Shown one piece after another: positions 1-6,214 of a DNA stretch of 15,782 nucleotides. The notes under the pieces were generated by a model, which was not told where the DNA came from, ran no database searches, and was given only the letters and a program-made list of their open reading frames with translations. Both the position numbers and the translations under genes were made by a program. Positions within the stretch are counted from its first letter, which is position 1. Each line of letters begins with the position of its first letter. This DNA is from an uncultured Chloroflexota bacterium. GTDB taxonomy: Bacteria; Chloroflexota; Dehalococcoidia; UBA2247; RBG-13-53-26. The stretch covers positions 1-15,782 of the forward strand of contig CALMBS010000051.1 of assembly GCA_937860285.1 (NCBI GenBank). The letters are read 5' to 3'.

Positions 1-185
1 TGGACCACCCAGACGTAGATGCCCGCCCAGTACAGGAGAAGGCCGGGGGCCAGCAGCGCGATGGCCCACGAGTAACCGGCGATCAGAAGTGCCACCCCGC
101 CAGCGGAAAGGAGGGCTCCTATCGGGACGAAGGCCGTTCTGAAGATCTCCAGCTGTGTACGTGTCATGCCGCCCATGGTGATCAT
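1..185 (-). CDS. Integral membrane protein, N-terminal part (3' end outside window)
   Basis: The minus-strand frame is open from an ATG at 185 to the window edge, giving 61 residues that begin MITMGGMTRTQLEIF. After a short polar start come two hydrophobic stretches of about 20 residues (roughly 19-37 and 40-60: VPIGALLSAGGVALLIAGY, then WAIALLAPGLLLYWAGIYVW), so at least two membrane helices are likely. In-frame ATGs at 176 and 167 are alternative starts, and none has a strong ribosome binding site. It is divergent from the dehydrogenase at 408, with about 220 bp between them. Family unknown. The hydrophobic pattern supports a real gene, but the fragment is too short to name. Confidence 0.5.
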   Translation of the reverse strand, partial: MITMGGMTRTQLEIFRTAFVPIGALLSAGGVALLIAGYSWAIALLAPGLLLYWAGIYVWVV

Positions 186-407
186 CGAGTCTACGTCCGG
201 CGCATCACGTCCGCATCACAGAGCCGGCAAGGGGTATCATTAATTGTTATCGTCTGGTCTGTGCCTGCCTCGCATGGCCTCGTCCACGGCACTGCGGACA
301 CTGCGCCACCTCCGCCTCCGACACTAGCACCGGCGAACACAGAGAGTGTCAAGCTACAGTTGCAGGCGCCGGCAACACGAGAGATCTCAGAGCAGAAGGA
401 GGATGCC

Positions 408-1367
408 ATGGACGCTGGAAGCCATGAGAGCCCCGGAGCATCGACCACCGCCGAAGAAGTGCTCGGGGATGCTGATCTGACAGGCAGGACGGTGGTCGTC
501 ACCGGCGCGTCCGGCGGCATCGGCCGGGAGACGGCGCGGGCCTTCGCCAACCACGGGGCCACCGTGGTCCTGGCCGCCAGGGACGAGGGGAAGACTGCGC
601 GGGCGGCCACCGAGATCAGGGCCGCCACCGGCAACGGCTCCGTCGAGACGCTCACGCTGGACCTGGCCAGCCAGGCCGGTATCCGGCGGGCCGCCGCCGA
701 GCTCCTGAAGCGGCATGAATCGCTGAGCATCCTGGTCAACAACGCCGGCCTGATGGCCACTCCGCACCTCAGGACGGAGGACGGGATCGAGCTGCAGTTC
801 GGTGTCTGCCATGTCGGCCATTTCCTGTTCACCTGCCTGCTGGCGCCCGCGCTGGTCAAGGGCGCGCCTTCCAGGGTGATCAGCTACACATCAGGGGGGC
901 ACCGGTTCTCTCCGGTCCACTTCGAGGACATCAACTTCGATCACCGGGCATACGACAAATGGATGGCCTACGGCCAGGCGAAGACGGCCACGGCCCTGTT
1001 CAGTGTTGAGCTGGAGCGGCGGCTTTCCCACAAGGGAGTGCGCGCCTTCTCGGTCCATCCGGGGCTGGTGTTCGGGACCGACCTGGCGCGCCATCTGACC
1101 AGGGACGACCTCAAGGCCCTCTCCGGCATAACCCCGAAGGCCGTAAGGCCCAAGACGGTTGAGCAGGGGGCTGCCACCGGAGTGTGGGCCGCCGTCTCCA
1201 GCCAGCTCGACGGCCGGGGAGGGCTGTACCTGGAGGATTGCGGCATAGCCGAGATCAACGACGTTCCTGAGGCGGAGACCGGGTATCGCGCCTGGGCCGT
1301 CGATCCCATGGCGGCCGCCGCCCTGTGGGAGAAGACTGAAGAGCTGGTGGGGCAGCGGTTCCTCTGA
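408..1367 (+). CDS. Short-chain dehydrogenase/reductase (retinol dehydrogenase-like SDR)
   Basis: NAD(P)-dependent oxidoreductase of 319 residues with a Rossmann fold. The cofactor motif TGASGGIG is at residues 32-39, NNAG at 111-114, the active-site YGQAK (YxxxK) at 188-192, and the probable catalytic Ser in SYTSGG at about 162. The 26-residue Ser-to-Tyr spacing and the length just over 300 resemble the retinol dehydrogenase/WWOX-like SDR group; the substrate cannot be read from sequence. The start is the ATG at 408 because AAGGAGG (396-402) lies five bases upstream. The same frame stays open back to 261, but that part is Pro/Ala-rich and unlike SDRs. An extra 25 residues precede the fold. 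No hydrophobic signal or anchor is visible, so it is probably cytosolic. It appears monocistronic, with a new promoter following at 1398. Confidence 0.9.
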   Translation: MDAGSHESPGASTTAEEVLGDADLTGRTVVVTGASGGIGRETARAFANHGATVVLAARDEGKTARAATEIRAATGNGSVETLTLDLASQAGIRRAAAELLKRHESLSILVNNAGLMATPHLRTEDGIELQFGVCHVGHFLFTCLLAPALVKGAPSRVISYTSGGHRFSPVHFEDINFDHRAYDKWMAYGQAKTATALFSVELERRLSHKGVRAFSVHPGLVFGTDLARHLTRDDLKALSGITPKAVRPKTVEQGAATGVWAAVSSQLDGRGGLYLEDCGIAEINDVPEAETGYRAWAVDPMAAAALWEKTEELVGQRFL

Positions 1368-1397
1368 TCCGCCCTGGTCGTTTGGTCGCAAGCGACA

Positions 1398-1428
1398 TTG
1401 ACAGGCTGCGCTCCCCGAGTGCTATGAT
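1398..1428 (+). promoter_or_regulatory. Promoter of the dehydratase operon
   Basis: TTGACA (1398-1403), 19-bp spacer, then TATGAT (1423-1428) preceded by TG-C, an extended -10 (TG at 1420-1421). The spacer is slightly long but the extended -10 compensates. Transcription would begin near 1435, leaving a leader of about 235 nt before the first dehydratase start. The sequence match is seen directly; activity is inferred. Confidence 0.55.
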
Positions 1429-1583
1429 CAGACTAACTATCCCAGTCGAATCTCACCTGCACGCACAATAGCGGCTGCTTTGAGGGGATGGAGACAGCCT
1501 GAAGGCGTGTCCCGGGCGGGGGGGTGGTGCCTATGCTACATCCGCAAGGATTTCCAGAGCATTGACCCCCACGGCGACTGCAT

Positions 1584-1616
1584 GGTGCGCCGGGTCCACA
1601 TGGAGAAGGCCGCACC
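1584..1616 (+). other. Hairpin in the dehydratase leader
   Basis: GGTGCGCC (1584-1591) can pair with GGCCGCACC (1608-1616) through eight base pairs with one bulged C, and the loop holds a further TCCA/TGGA pairing. It sits about 50 nt before the start codon inside the long leader. TTGATT follows, which is not a convincing terminator tract. It could be an attenuator, an RNA-stabilising stem, or chance in GC-rich DNA. The other 5' leader sequence shows no riboswitch that I recognise. Confidence 0.3.
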
Positions 1617-1654
1617 TTGATTCCGCGTCTGACGATGCCCGGGACGTATCGGGG

Positions 1655-1662
1655 AGGAGGTG
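1655..1662 (+). promoter_or_regulatory. Strong ribosome binding site that selects a TTG start
   Basis: AGGAGGTG is a full match to the anti-Shine-Dalgarno end of 16S rRNA. It ends at 1662, so AGGAGG stands eight bases before the TTG at 1669. The upstream in-frame GTG at 1660 overlaps this site and cannot use it, so TTG 1669 is the better start. Confidence 0.65.
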
Positions 1663-1668
1663 GCAGCA

Positions 1669-2823
1669 TTGCAGACAACCGCAAGACCCGCGGCGCTCCG
1701 CGTGTTCTCCGACGCCTGCCAGACCATGGTCAACCCGGAGGTCCGCCACTGGAAGGGACAGGGCGGCCGGGTGGTGGGGTACTTCTGCTCCGCGATGCCC
1801 GTGGAGATGGTGACCGCCGCCGGCCTGCTCCCGTTCCGGGCCAGGGCCGCGGGCAGCGCAGGGACGGAGCTTTCCGATGCCTGCTTCGGCAGCATCAACT
1901 GCTCCTTTCCCCGCCACGCCCTGGACCTGGCGCTCCGGGGCGAGTACGACTTCCTGGACGGCCTGGTCCTGTTCAACAGCTGCGACCACATCCGACGCCT
2001 CTATGACCACTGGATACGCCGGCTGGGGACCCCCTTTGTCAGAATCCTCAGCCTCCCCCGCAAGGATGAGCCGGCACAGGTGGAGTGGTTCCGCGGCGAG
2101 CTGTCGCTCCTGCGCGAGCAGATGCAGGAGCACTTCCGGGTCGGCATGACCGACGACCGGCTCAGGGAGGCCATAGCCCTCCACAACGCCTCGCGGCGCC
2201 GCCAGAGGGACCTCTACCAGAGGCGAAAGGGGATCCGGCCGCCCGTCACCGGGGCCGAGATGCTGGCCGTCACCGTGGCCGGCACTGCCCTGCCGCCGCA
2301 GCGGTACCACCAGCTGCTGGATGGGCTGCTGATGGACCTGGACCAGAGCGGCGCCCATTCCGGCCGCCGGGCCAGGCTGATGGTCGCCGGCGGCGAGCTG
2401 GACAACCCTGAGTACCTGGAGGTCATCGAAAGCCAGGGTGGCCTGGTGGTGACCGATGCCCTGTGCTTCGGCTCCCGGCTGATGTGGAGGGACGTGGACC
2501 AGGCCATCGATGATCCGTTGACCGCCCTGGCCCGGTACTACGTGGCGGACCGCCCGCCGTGCGCCCGCATGTACACCAGGTACGGGGAGAGGCTGGAGTA
2601 CATCCAGAGCATGGTCCGGGAGTTTGCCGTGGACGGGGTCGTCTTCGTGCGGCTGGCGTTCTGCGAGCTGTGGGGCTTTGAGCAATACTCCCTGACCGCC
2701 GATCTCAGGCGGCTGGGCATACCTCTTCTGTGCCTGGACCGAGAGTACTCCCAGACCAACGCCGGCCAGGTGAGGACCAGGGTCCAGGCTTTCCTGGAGG
2801 AACTGGGGGACCGGCATGGATGA
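1669..2823 (+). CDS. 2-hydroxyacyl-CoA dehydratase-family subunit (HgdB/BcrC-type), first subunit
   Basis: A 384-residue subunit of the 2-hydroxyacyl-CoA dehydratase/benzoyl-CoA reductase superfamily. These iron-sulfur enzymes act on acyl-CoAs by ATP-driven single-electron chemistry. The N-terminal GYFCSAMPVEMVTAAGLLPF (37-56) is typical. Cys-containing segments that match the family's cluster-binding pattern are INCSF (C78), NSCDHIRRLYDHW (C105) and FCELWG (C332); the C-terminal QVRTRVQAFLEEL is also typical. The TTG start at 1669 is preferred because of the strong ribosome binding site before it; GTG 1660 would add three residues. The gene overlaps the next by eight bases, indicating translational coupling and a heterodimer. 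Substrate is not deducible: hydroxyacyl-CoA dehydration or aromatic ring reduction are both possible. No activator ATPase of the HgdC/BcrAD type is in the window. Confidence 0.82.
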   Translation: MQTTARPAALRVFSDACQTMVNPEVRHWKGQGGRVVGYFCSAMPVEMVTAAGLLPFRARAAGSAGTELSDACFGSINCSFPRHALDLALRGEYDFLDGLVLFNSCDHIRRLYDHWIRRLGTPFVRILSLPRKDEPAQVEWFRGELSLLREQMQEHFRVGMTDDRLREAIALHNASRRRQRDLYQRRKGIRPPVTGAEMLAVTVAGTALPPQRYHQLLDGLLMDLDQSGAHSGRRARLMVAGGELDNPEYLEVIESQGGLVVTDALCFGSRLMWRDVDQAIDDPLTALARYYVADRPPCARMYTRYGERLEYIQSMVREFAVDGVVFVRLAFCELWGFEQYSLTADLRRLGIPLLCLDREYSQTNAGQVRTRVQAFLEELGDRHG

Positions 2824-4183
2824 GAAGAAGCTGAAGAGCGTCTCCAGGATGAAGGAGGAGATCGCCATCTTCGAGCCGGTGCTGGCCGCCCTCAGGGCGG
2901 ACCCGGGCGAGATGGGGCATCTGCAGGCCTACCTCATCGAGAACCTGCTGGACAACCACCGGAGGATCATCTCCTGTGTTGAGGAGGGGACGCCGTTCCT
3001 GGCCAGTCAGTACACCAACCCGGTGGAGATACTCACGGCCATGGATGTCCCCTGGTACTTCCACGTTCAGCAGCAGTTTGCGGCCGGGGGCACCGGGGGA
3101 AGCGTGCACACCGAGGAAGACCTGGAGGAGATGGACCGGCTGGGCATCCCCTCGGACTGCTGCACGCTCCTGCGGCTGCTGCTCTACTACCAGGCGGCCG
3201 GGCTGCTGCCCATCCCTGCCGCCTACCTGGCGCTAACCGAGCCCTGCGACGGCGTGGCCGGCCTGCACGCCGCGTTCATGAACCACCCGGACTGGCGGGA
3301 CGTCCCGGTGTTTTGCCCCGACCCTCCGTACCACGACGACCCCCGGGCGTATGGCTACTATGCGGGGGAGCTCAAGAGGATGGTGGAGTTCATCACCAGG
3401 CACACCGGGAAGGCCCTGGACATGGACCGCCTCAAGGAGGTAGTGGCGGAGACCAACAGGGGGTATGAGCTGTGGTTCGAGTACGCCTACCTCAGGAGGG
3501 CGGTGCCCACGCCCCACAGCTATGTCATGCCCATGTCCTGCTTCTACATCCTGAATACGGGGGGCGCCGGAGACCCGCGGCACACGCAGTGGTACCGGGG
3601 CATGGTGGCCAACGCCGAGGCGCGGATACGCCAGACTCGGCCGGAGGTGCCCCATCAGAAGGTCAGGCTGCTCTGGTACGATATCCAGCCCTTGTTCTTC
3701 GGGGAGCTGGTCCCCTGGCTGGAGCAGGAGTGGGGAGCGGTCATTTGCATGGACATGGTGAGCTACTGCCCGTACGAGCTGATAGACACTTCGAGCGAGG
3801 ACGCCATGTTCCTCGGCCTGGCCAAGAGGGCCCTCAACCATTCCCCCATGATCCACCAGGCGCGGGGGCTGGCCGCCAACGCTATTGAGGACATCACGCG
3901 GATCGTCAGGGACTACCGGATCGACTGCGTCGTTTTCCCGGGCCACATGGGCCACAAGGACATGGCGGCCACCACCAGCCTGGCCCGCGAGGCCTGCCGG
4001 GAGCTCGGCGTCCCCTTCCGGTATATCGGTATGGACATCTGCGACAAACGGTACACCAGCGTGGAGGAGATCAAGGAGAAGGTGTCCCGGTTCTTCGCGG
4101 TCATGAAGCCGGGTGAGCTGGCCCGGGAGGCCTGGCCCTCGGTGAGGGTACCCGGGGACGTGTCGCACCGCCTCCCGGCCTGA
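2816..4183 (+). CDS. 2-hydroxyacyl-CoA dehydratase-family subunit (HgdA/BcrB-like), second subunit
   Basis: A 455-residue partner of the preceding subunit, beginning at ATG 2816 inside the previous gene's last codons. The family fold is recognisable from NPVEILTAMDVPWYF (68-82), the Cys segments IPSDCC (C115/C116) and TEPCDG (C144), and the C-terminal part GVPFRYIGMDICDKRYTSVEEIKEKVSRFF (398-427). In many family members the third cluster Cys lies in an H-x-G-C-K-like segment; here the matching stretch reads FPGHMGHKDMA (374-384), with His380 where Cys is expected. This suggests altered cluster ligation or a non-redox structural role in this subunit. The alignment is by eye. It is probably cytosolic and complexed with the first subunit. 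The last 20 residues (SVRVPGDVSHRLPA end) look like a variable tail. Confidence 0.8.
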   Translation: MDEKKLKSVSRMKEEIAIFEPVLAALRADPGEMGHLQAYLIENLLDNHRRIISCVEEGTPFLASQYTNPVEILTAMDVPWYFHVQQQFAAGGTGGSVHTEEDLEEMDRLGIPSDCCTLLRLLLYYQAAGLLPIPAAYLALTEPCDGVAGLHAAFMNHPDWRDVPVFCPDPPYHDDPRAYGYYAGELKRMVEFITRHTGKALDMDRLKEVVAETNRGYELWFEYAYLRRAVPTPHSYVMPMSCFYILNTGGAGDPRHTQWYRGMVANAEARIRQTRPEVPHQKVRLLWYDIQPLFFGELVPWLEQEWGAVICMDMVSYCPYELIDTSSEDAMFLGLAKRALNHSPMIHQARGLAANAIEDITRIVRDYRIDCVVFPGHMGHKDMAATTSLAREACRELGVPFRYIGMDICDKRYTSVEEIKEKVSRFFAVMKPGELAREAWPSVRVPGDVSHRLPA

Positions 4184-4203
4184 CCGTGACCGGGCAGTGT
4201 AAT

Positions 4204-4249
4204 CGACCCAGCCATCAGGGTCGGGCCGCCCAGGCCCGCGCAGCGCGGG
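4204..4249 (+). other. Two adjacent hairpins between dehydratase and SnoaL-like genes
   Basis: CGACCC (4204-4209) pairs with GGGTCG (4218-4223), and CCCGCG (4235-4240) pairs with CGCGGG (4244-4249). No T-run follows either, so they are not canonical intrinsic terminators. They could lower read-through or protect the 3' end of the dehydratase message, or they may simply reflect base composition. Confidence 0.3.
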
Positions 4250-4296
4250 ATGTGGCGGTGGAGAGAAGCGTTGATGATGGCAGAAAGCGTGGCCAG

Positions 4297-4737
4297 ATGA
4301 CCGAGGAACAGATGAAGAACACCATGCGCGAGTTGGTCAGGGCCCTCACGTCCGGGGACATAGAGAAGATGCTCTCGTACCTGGCGGATGACGCGTCCTG
4401 GACCGCACCCGAGGGCTCATTCAAGGGGAAGGCGGAGTTGCGGAAGTACGCCACCTGGCTCATCCAGACGATCCCCGATCTGAGCGCCGTTGATAGCGGC
4501 ATCAAGACGATGGCGCAAGGGAACATCGGGATCTATGAGCACATCTTCTCGGGCACCTTAAAGGGCCGGAAATGGCAATCGCTGTCGATCTGCATCTATG
4601 AGTTCCAGGGGGACAAGATCCAGAGCATCAGGACAGTCCAGGACAGGCTGTCCATGGCCAGGCAGGCAGCGGCCGGCGTCCTTGACAGGTGGCTGGTGGG
4701 CTCCCTGGTAGGGACCATGGAAAAGGGCCTGCGCTAG
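4297..4737 (+). CDS. SnoaL-like / NTF2-fold protein
   Basis: A 146-residue protein of the SnoaL-like NTF2 superfamily. An N-terminal helix (EEQMKNTMRELVRALTSGDI) is followed by YLADDASWTAPEGSFKGKAEL, the usual pattern of a small cone-shaped alpha+beta fold that is used for cyclases, isomerases, hydratases or plain ligand binding. The beta-rich second half (IGIYEHIFSGTL, WQSLSICIYEFQGDKIQSIR) fits. The C-terminal 25 residues (AAAGVLDRWLVGSLVGTMEK) extend beyond the fold as a helix. The ATG at 4297 is used. ATG 4312 has a better GAGGA spacing and would shorten it by five residues; the frame is open upstream to 4186 without a good start. It lies 113 bp after the dehydratase genes, so co-transcription is possible. 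The reaction is unknown. Confidence 0.75.
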   Translation: MTEEQMKNTMRELVRALTSGDIEKMLSYLADDASWTAPEGSFKGKAELRKYATWLIQTIPDLSAVDSGIKTMAQGNIGIYEHIFSGTLKGRKWQSLSICIYEFQGDKIQSIRTVQDRLSMARQAAAGVLDRWLVGSLVGTMEKGLR

Positions 4738-4766
4738 GAGCCGTGCTCTGGCTGCCTCCATGTGGT

Positions 4767-4795
4767 TTGCCCCGATCAAATCATTAGGGTACAAT
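4767..4795 (+). promoter_or_regulatory. Promoter before the small gene at 4833
   Basis: TTGCCC (4767-4772), 17-bp spacer, TACAAT (4790-4795). Both boxes are close to the sigma70 consensus at ideal spacing, and transcription would start near 4802. The only plus-strand reading frame directly downstream is the short one at 4833. Confidence 0.45.
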
Positions 4796-4832
4796 CGGAA
4801 AGGGGGCCAAACTAGGCAGGGGGGGATCCAGA

Positions 4833-5012
4833 ATGGCGGTAGCCGCAAAGACCTCGCCTGGCGCGAGCGCGCTGGGTGCCATCATGAGAATGAAGGCCAG
4901 CATCGAGCTTCGTGTGAGGAAAGCGATTTCGGACCGCGAGGCTGCCAGAACAGATGAATACCACGCCGTCCAGCGCGCCAGGATAGAGTCGCACCGGACT
5001 TTCTGGCCCTGA
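4833..5012 (+). CDS. Candidate small protein, 59 residues, function unknown
   Basis: ATG 4833 to TGA 5012 encodes 59 residues with an Ala/Ser/Gly-rich start (MAVAAKTSPGASALGAIM). A strongly basic amphipathic segment rich in Arg, Lys, Glu and Ala follows (RMKASIELRVRKAISDREA, then RTDEYHAVQRARIESHR), ending FWP. It looks mostly helical, with no membrane segment and no Cys. A plausible promoter lies 38 bp upstream (4767-4795) and a G-rich stretch (4819-4825) could serve as a weak ribosome binding site. About three quarters of third codon positions are G or C by my count, somewhat below the large genes nearby. No family recognised. It could also be non-coding leader sequence. Confidence 0.4.
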   Translation: MAVAAKTSPGASALGAIMRMKASIELRVRKAISDREAARTDEYHAVQRARIESHRTFWP

Positions 5013-5065
5013 CAGCGGCGCAGTATCCACGCTGGCCTGCAGGACGCTGCTGTTCTGCTTTGCCG

Positions 5066-5094
5066 TTCTGGTTAGTTGACACTGGTGCTATCCT
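5066..5094 (+). promoter_or_regulatory. Possible promoter upstream of dodecin
   Basis: An extended -10, TG-C-TATCCT (5086-5094), has the same TG-C-TAT form as the promoter at 1420-1428. At 17 bp upstream lies a poor -35, TTCTGG (5066-5071). A consensus TTGACA also exists at 5076-5081 but has no good -10 at proper spacing. Otherwise I see nothing in the 229 bp between 5013 and the dodecin start. Confidence 0.22.
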
Positions 5095-5241
5095 GAAGGT
5101 GAATCCCCCGCCCCATCGATCCCCACGAGTGACCGGCGGTCGCGCTATTCGTATTGACCGCCACTGCCGGCTGGCGAATCGTGCACCGGTCGCGGGGCCG
5201 GTGTGTAGTCGCCGACAGGCCGCAGATGGGAAGGGGGTATC

Positions 5242-5511
5242 ATGGTCGACAGTGTCTACAAGGTCATTGAGCTGGTGGGGACCAGCACGGTCTCGTGGGA
5301 GAAGGCGGCCGCCGCCGCCGTCATGCAGGCCGCCAGGACCCTCCGGGACCTGCGCATCGCCGAGGTCGTAGAAATGGACCTTCAGATCGCCGAGGGGAAA
5401 GTGCTGGCCTACCGGACCAAGGTCAGGCTCTCCTTCAAGTACGAGATGGAGAACGCCGCGGAGCTGCCGGAGGCCCTGGAGGCCACCAACCCGGCGGCAT
5501 TGCCACCCTAG
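5242..5511 (+). CDS. Dodecin family protein (calcium-dodecin / SecE2-like)
   Basis: An 89-residue protein whose first 68 residues match dodecin: VYKVIELVGTSTVSWEKAAAAAV, a helix ending ARTLRDLRIAEV, then EMDLQIAEGKVLAYRTKVRLSFKY. Dodecins are small beta-alpha-beta-beta proteins that form hollow dodecamers storing flavin or related ligands. The residue at the flavin-stacking Trp of classical dodecins (DWFEV) is here Ile39 (RIAEV). Together with SVYKVIxxxGTSxxSW, this resembles the mycobacterial calcium dodecin (SecE2) type rather than the flavin-storing type; this comparison is from memory. A 20-residue Pro/Ala/Glu tail (71-89) is extra. The ATG at 5242 has AAGGGGG (5229-5235) upstream. Cytosolic and probably monocistronic. 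Confidence 0.88.
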   Translation: MVDSVYKVIELVGTSTVSWEKAAAAAVMQAARTLRDLRIAEVVEMDLQIAEGKVLAYRTKVRLSFKYEMENAAELPEALEATNPAALPP

Positions 5512-5708
5512 ACGCAACTTCGGACCGGGCATCGCGGGGCGCCCGGCACGGGCCGGGGGAGCCAGGGGACCTGTTTGGCTTTGGCCAGGCTGTCCAGGAA
5601 GGCGCCGGCCAGATACGGCGGTGACCACTTGTTGATGTCCAGAGCGATGCCGATGCCTACCGCTTTGCCCGCCGCCACGGGCTCGACTGAGGCCCGCTTT
5701 TCAGGCAC
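5508..5708 (-). CDS. Doubtful small minus-strand reading frame
   Basis: A GTG at 5708 to a stop at 5508 gives 66 residues. The middle part (GKAVGIGIALDINKWSPPY and AGAFLDSLAKAKQ) reads like genuine protein with high third-position GC. The last 20 residues are Pro/Arg/Cys-rich and look non-coding. There is no ribosome binding site. The frame also runs upstream beyond the GTG without a stop for at least 30 bp under the next gene. It converges on and slightly overlaps the dodecin stop. It could be a remnant of an older gene, a small real gene, or chance. No family recognised. Confidence 0.25.
   Translation of the reverse strand: MPEKRASVEPVAAGKAVGIGIALDINKWSPPYLAGAFLDSLAKAKQVPWLPRPVPGAPRCPVRSCV
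5678..5701 (+). terminator. Intrinsic terminator after dodecin
   Basis: CGGGCT (5678-5683) pairs with GGCCCG (5691-5696) around a seven-base loop, then CTTTT to 5701. The stem is short (six pairs, one G-U) but the T-run is properly placed. It lies about 170 bp past the dodecin stop and immediately before the next gene's promoter. A further hairpin without T-run, CCCGGC-ACGG-GCCGGG, sits at 5542-5557 closer to the dodecin stop. Confidence 0.42.
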
Positions 5709-5726
5709 GGTAGATGCGTCTATAAT
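5698..5726 (+). promoter_or_regulatory. Promoter of the membrane protein at 5739
   Basis: TTTTCA (5698-5703), 17-bp spacer, perfect TATAAT (5721-5726). Transcription would start near 5733, only about six bases before the ATG at 5739, so the message would be nearly leaderless unless the real start is further in. Confidence 0.4.
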
Positions 5727-5738
5727 ACCGGGAGAGCC

Positions 5739-6119
5739 ATGATCGTCCTCTGGTGGTTGGTCAGCGTCGCGCTGGTGGTCCTCTCCACCCTACTCCTGTT
5801 CGCCGGGATACGGGGAAAGGAGGGGGTCCTGCGGATCGGCCTGCCGTCCGAGCCGCAGCGCGCGGACGCGTCCGGACAGCCGTCCGGACAGGCCGGGGAG
5901 GCGCCAGCCGAAGCGGCGCTGGCCGAAGCAGCGCCCGCCCAGCCAGGCGAGGCGGACAACCAGGCGACCTCCACCCTGCCCATCGAGCAGTCGGCGCAGG
6001 GGCCGGAAGGATCCGCAGCCCGGGAGCCGGAGATCCGCAGAATGAACATCGCCAACGTGGCCATCGGCGCCGCCGGCGTGGTGGTGGGCCTGGCCGCCCT
6101 GATCATCTTCGCCATCTGA
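5739..6119 (+). CDS. Small membrane protein with two terminal helices, function unknown
   Basis: A 126-residue protein. Residues 2-23 (IVLWWLVSVALVVLSTLLLF) form one membrane helix. Residues 25-100 are a polar, Ala/Pro/Gln/Glu-rich, low-complexity stretch. Residues 103-126 (NIANVAIGAAGVVVGLAALII) form a second helix ending at the C-terminus, so both ends would be in the membrane with a disordered loop between them. ATG 5739 follows GGGAGAG (5730-5736), which would be largely lost if transcription begins at the promoter just upstream. A strong hairpin overlaps its stop codon. No family recognised. The two helices at fixed ends argue that it is real; the linker composition alone would not. Confidence 0.6.
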   Translation: MIVLWWLVSVALVVLSTLLLFAGIRGKEGVLRIGLPSEPQRADASGQPSGQAGEAPAEAALAEAAPAQPGEADNQATSTLPIEQSAQGPEGSAAREPEIRRMNIANVAIGAAGVVVGLAALIIFAI

Positions 6120-6139
6120 CCGGGCGGCACCGCCCGGTC
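6118..6139 (+). terminator. GC-rich terminator-like hairpin at the end of the 5739 gene
   Basis: GACCGGGCGG (6118-6127) is perfectly complementary to CCGCCCGGTC (6130-6139) with a minimal loop, and it overlaps the TGA stop. No T-run follows, so it may act as a 3'-end barrier or a weak or factor-assisted terminator. Confidence 0.42.
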
Positions 6140-6161
6140 CTGCGGGCGCACCCGTTCCCGC

Positions 6162-6190
6162 TTGCCAGAAAGCCGCACAGCCTGTACCCT
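6162..6190 (+). promoter_or_regulatory. Promoter of the 46-residue membrane protein
   Basis: TTGCCA (6162-6167), 17-bp spacer, TACCCT (6185-6190). The -35 is five of six to consensus and the -10 three of six. Transcription would start near 6197, upstream of the start codon at 6215. Confidence 0.32.
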
Positions 6191-6214
6191 TTGAGTCAGG
6201 CAGGGTCTGAGGCC

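Noticed and set aside
261..407. N-terminal extension of the SDR from an upstream ATG
   Set aside because: Pro/Ala-rich with no SDR similarity; ATG 408 has an ideal ribosome binding site.
1660..1662. GTG start for the first dehydratase subunit
   Set aside because: It overlaps the AGGAGGTG ribosome binding site itself; TTG 1669 is correctly spaced.
1531..2868. 445-codon minus-strand open frame
   Set aside because: Shadow of the first dehydratase subunit, which has family motifs, a ribosome binding site and a promoter; the minus product has none.
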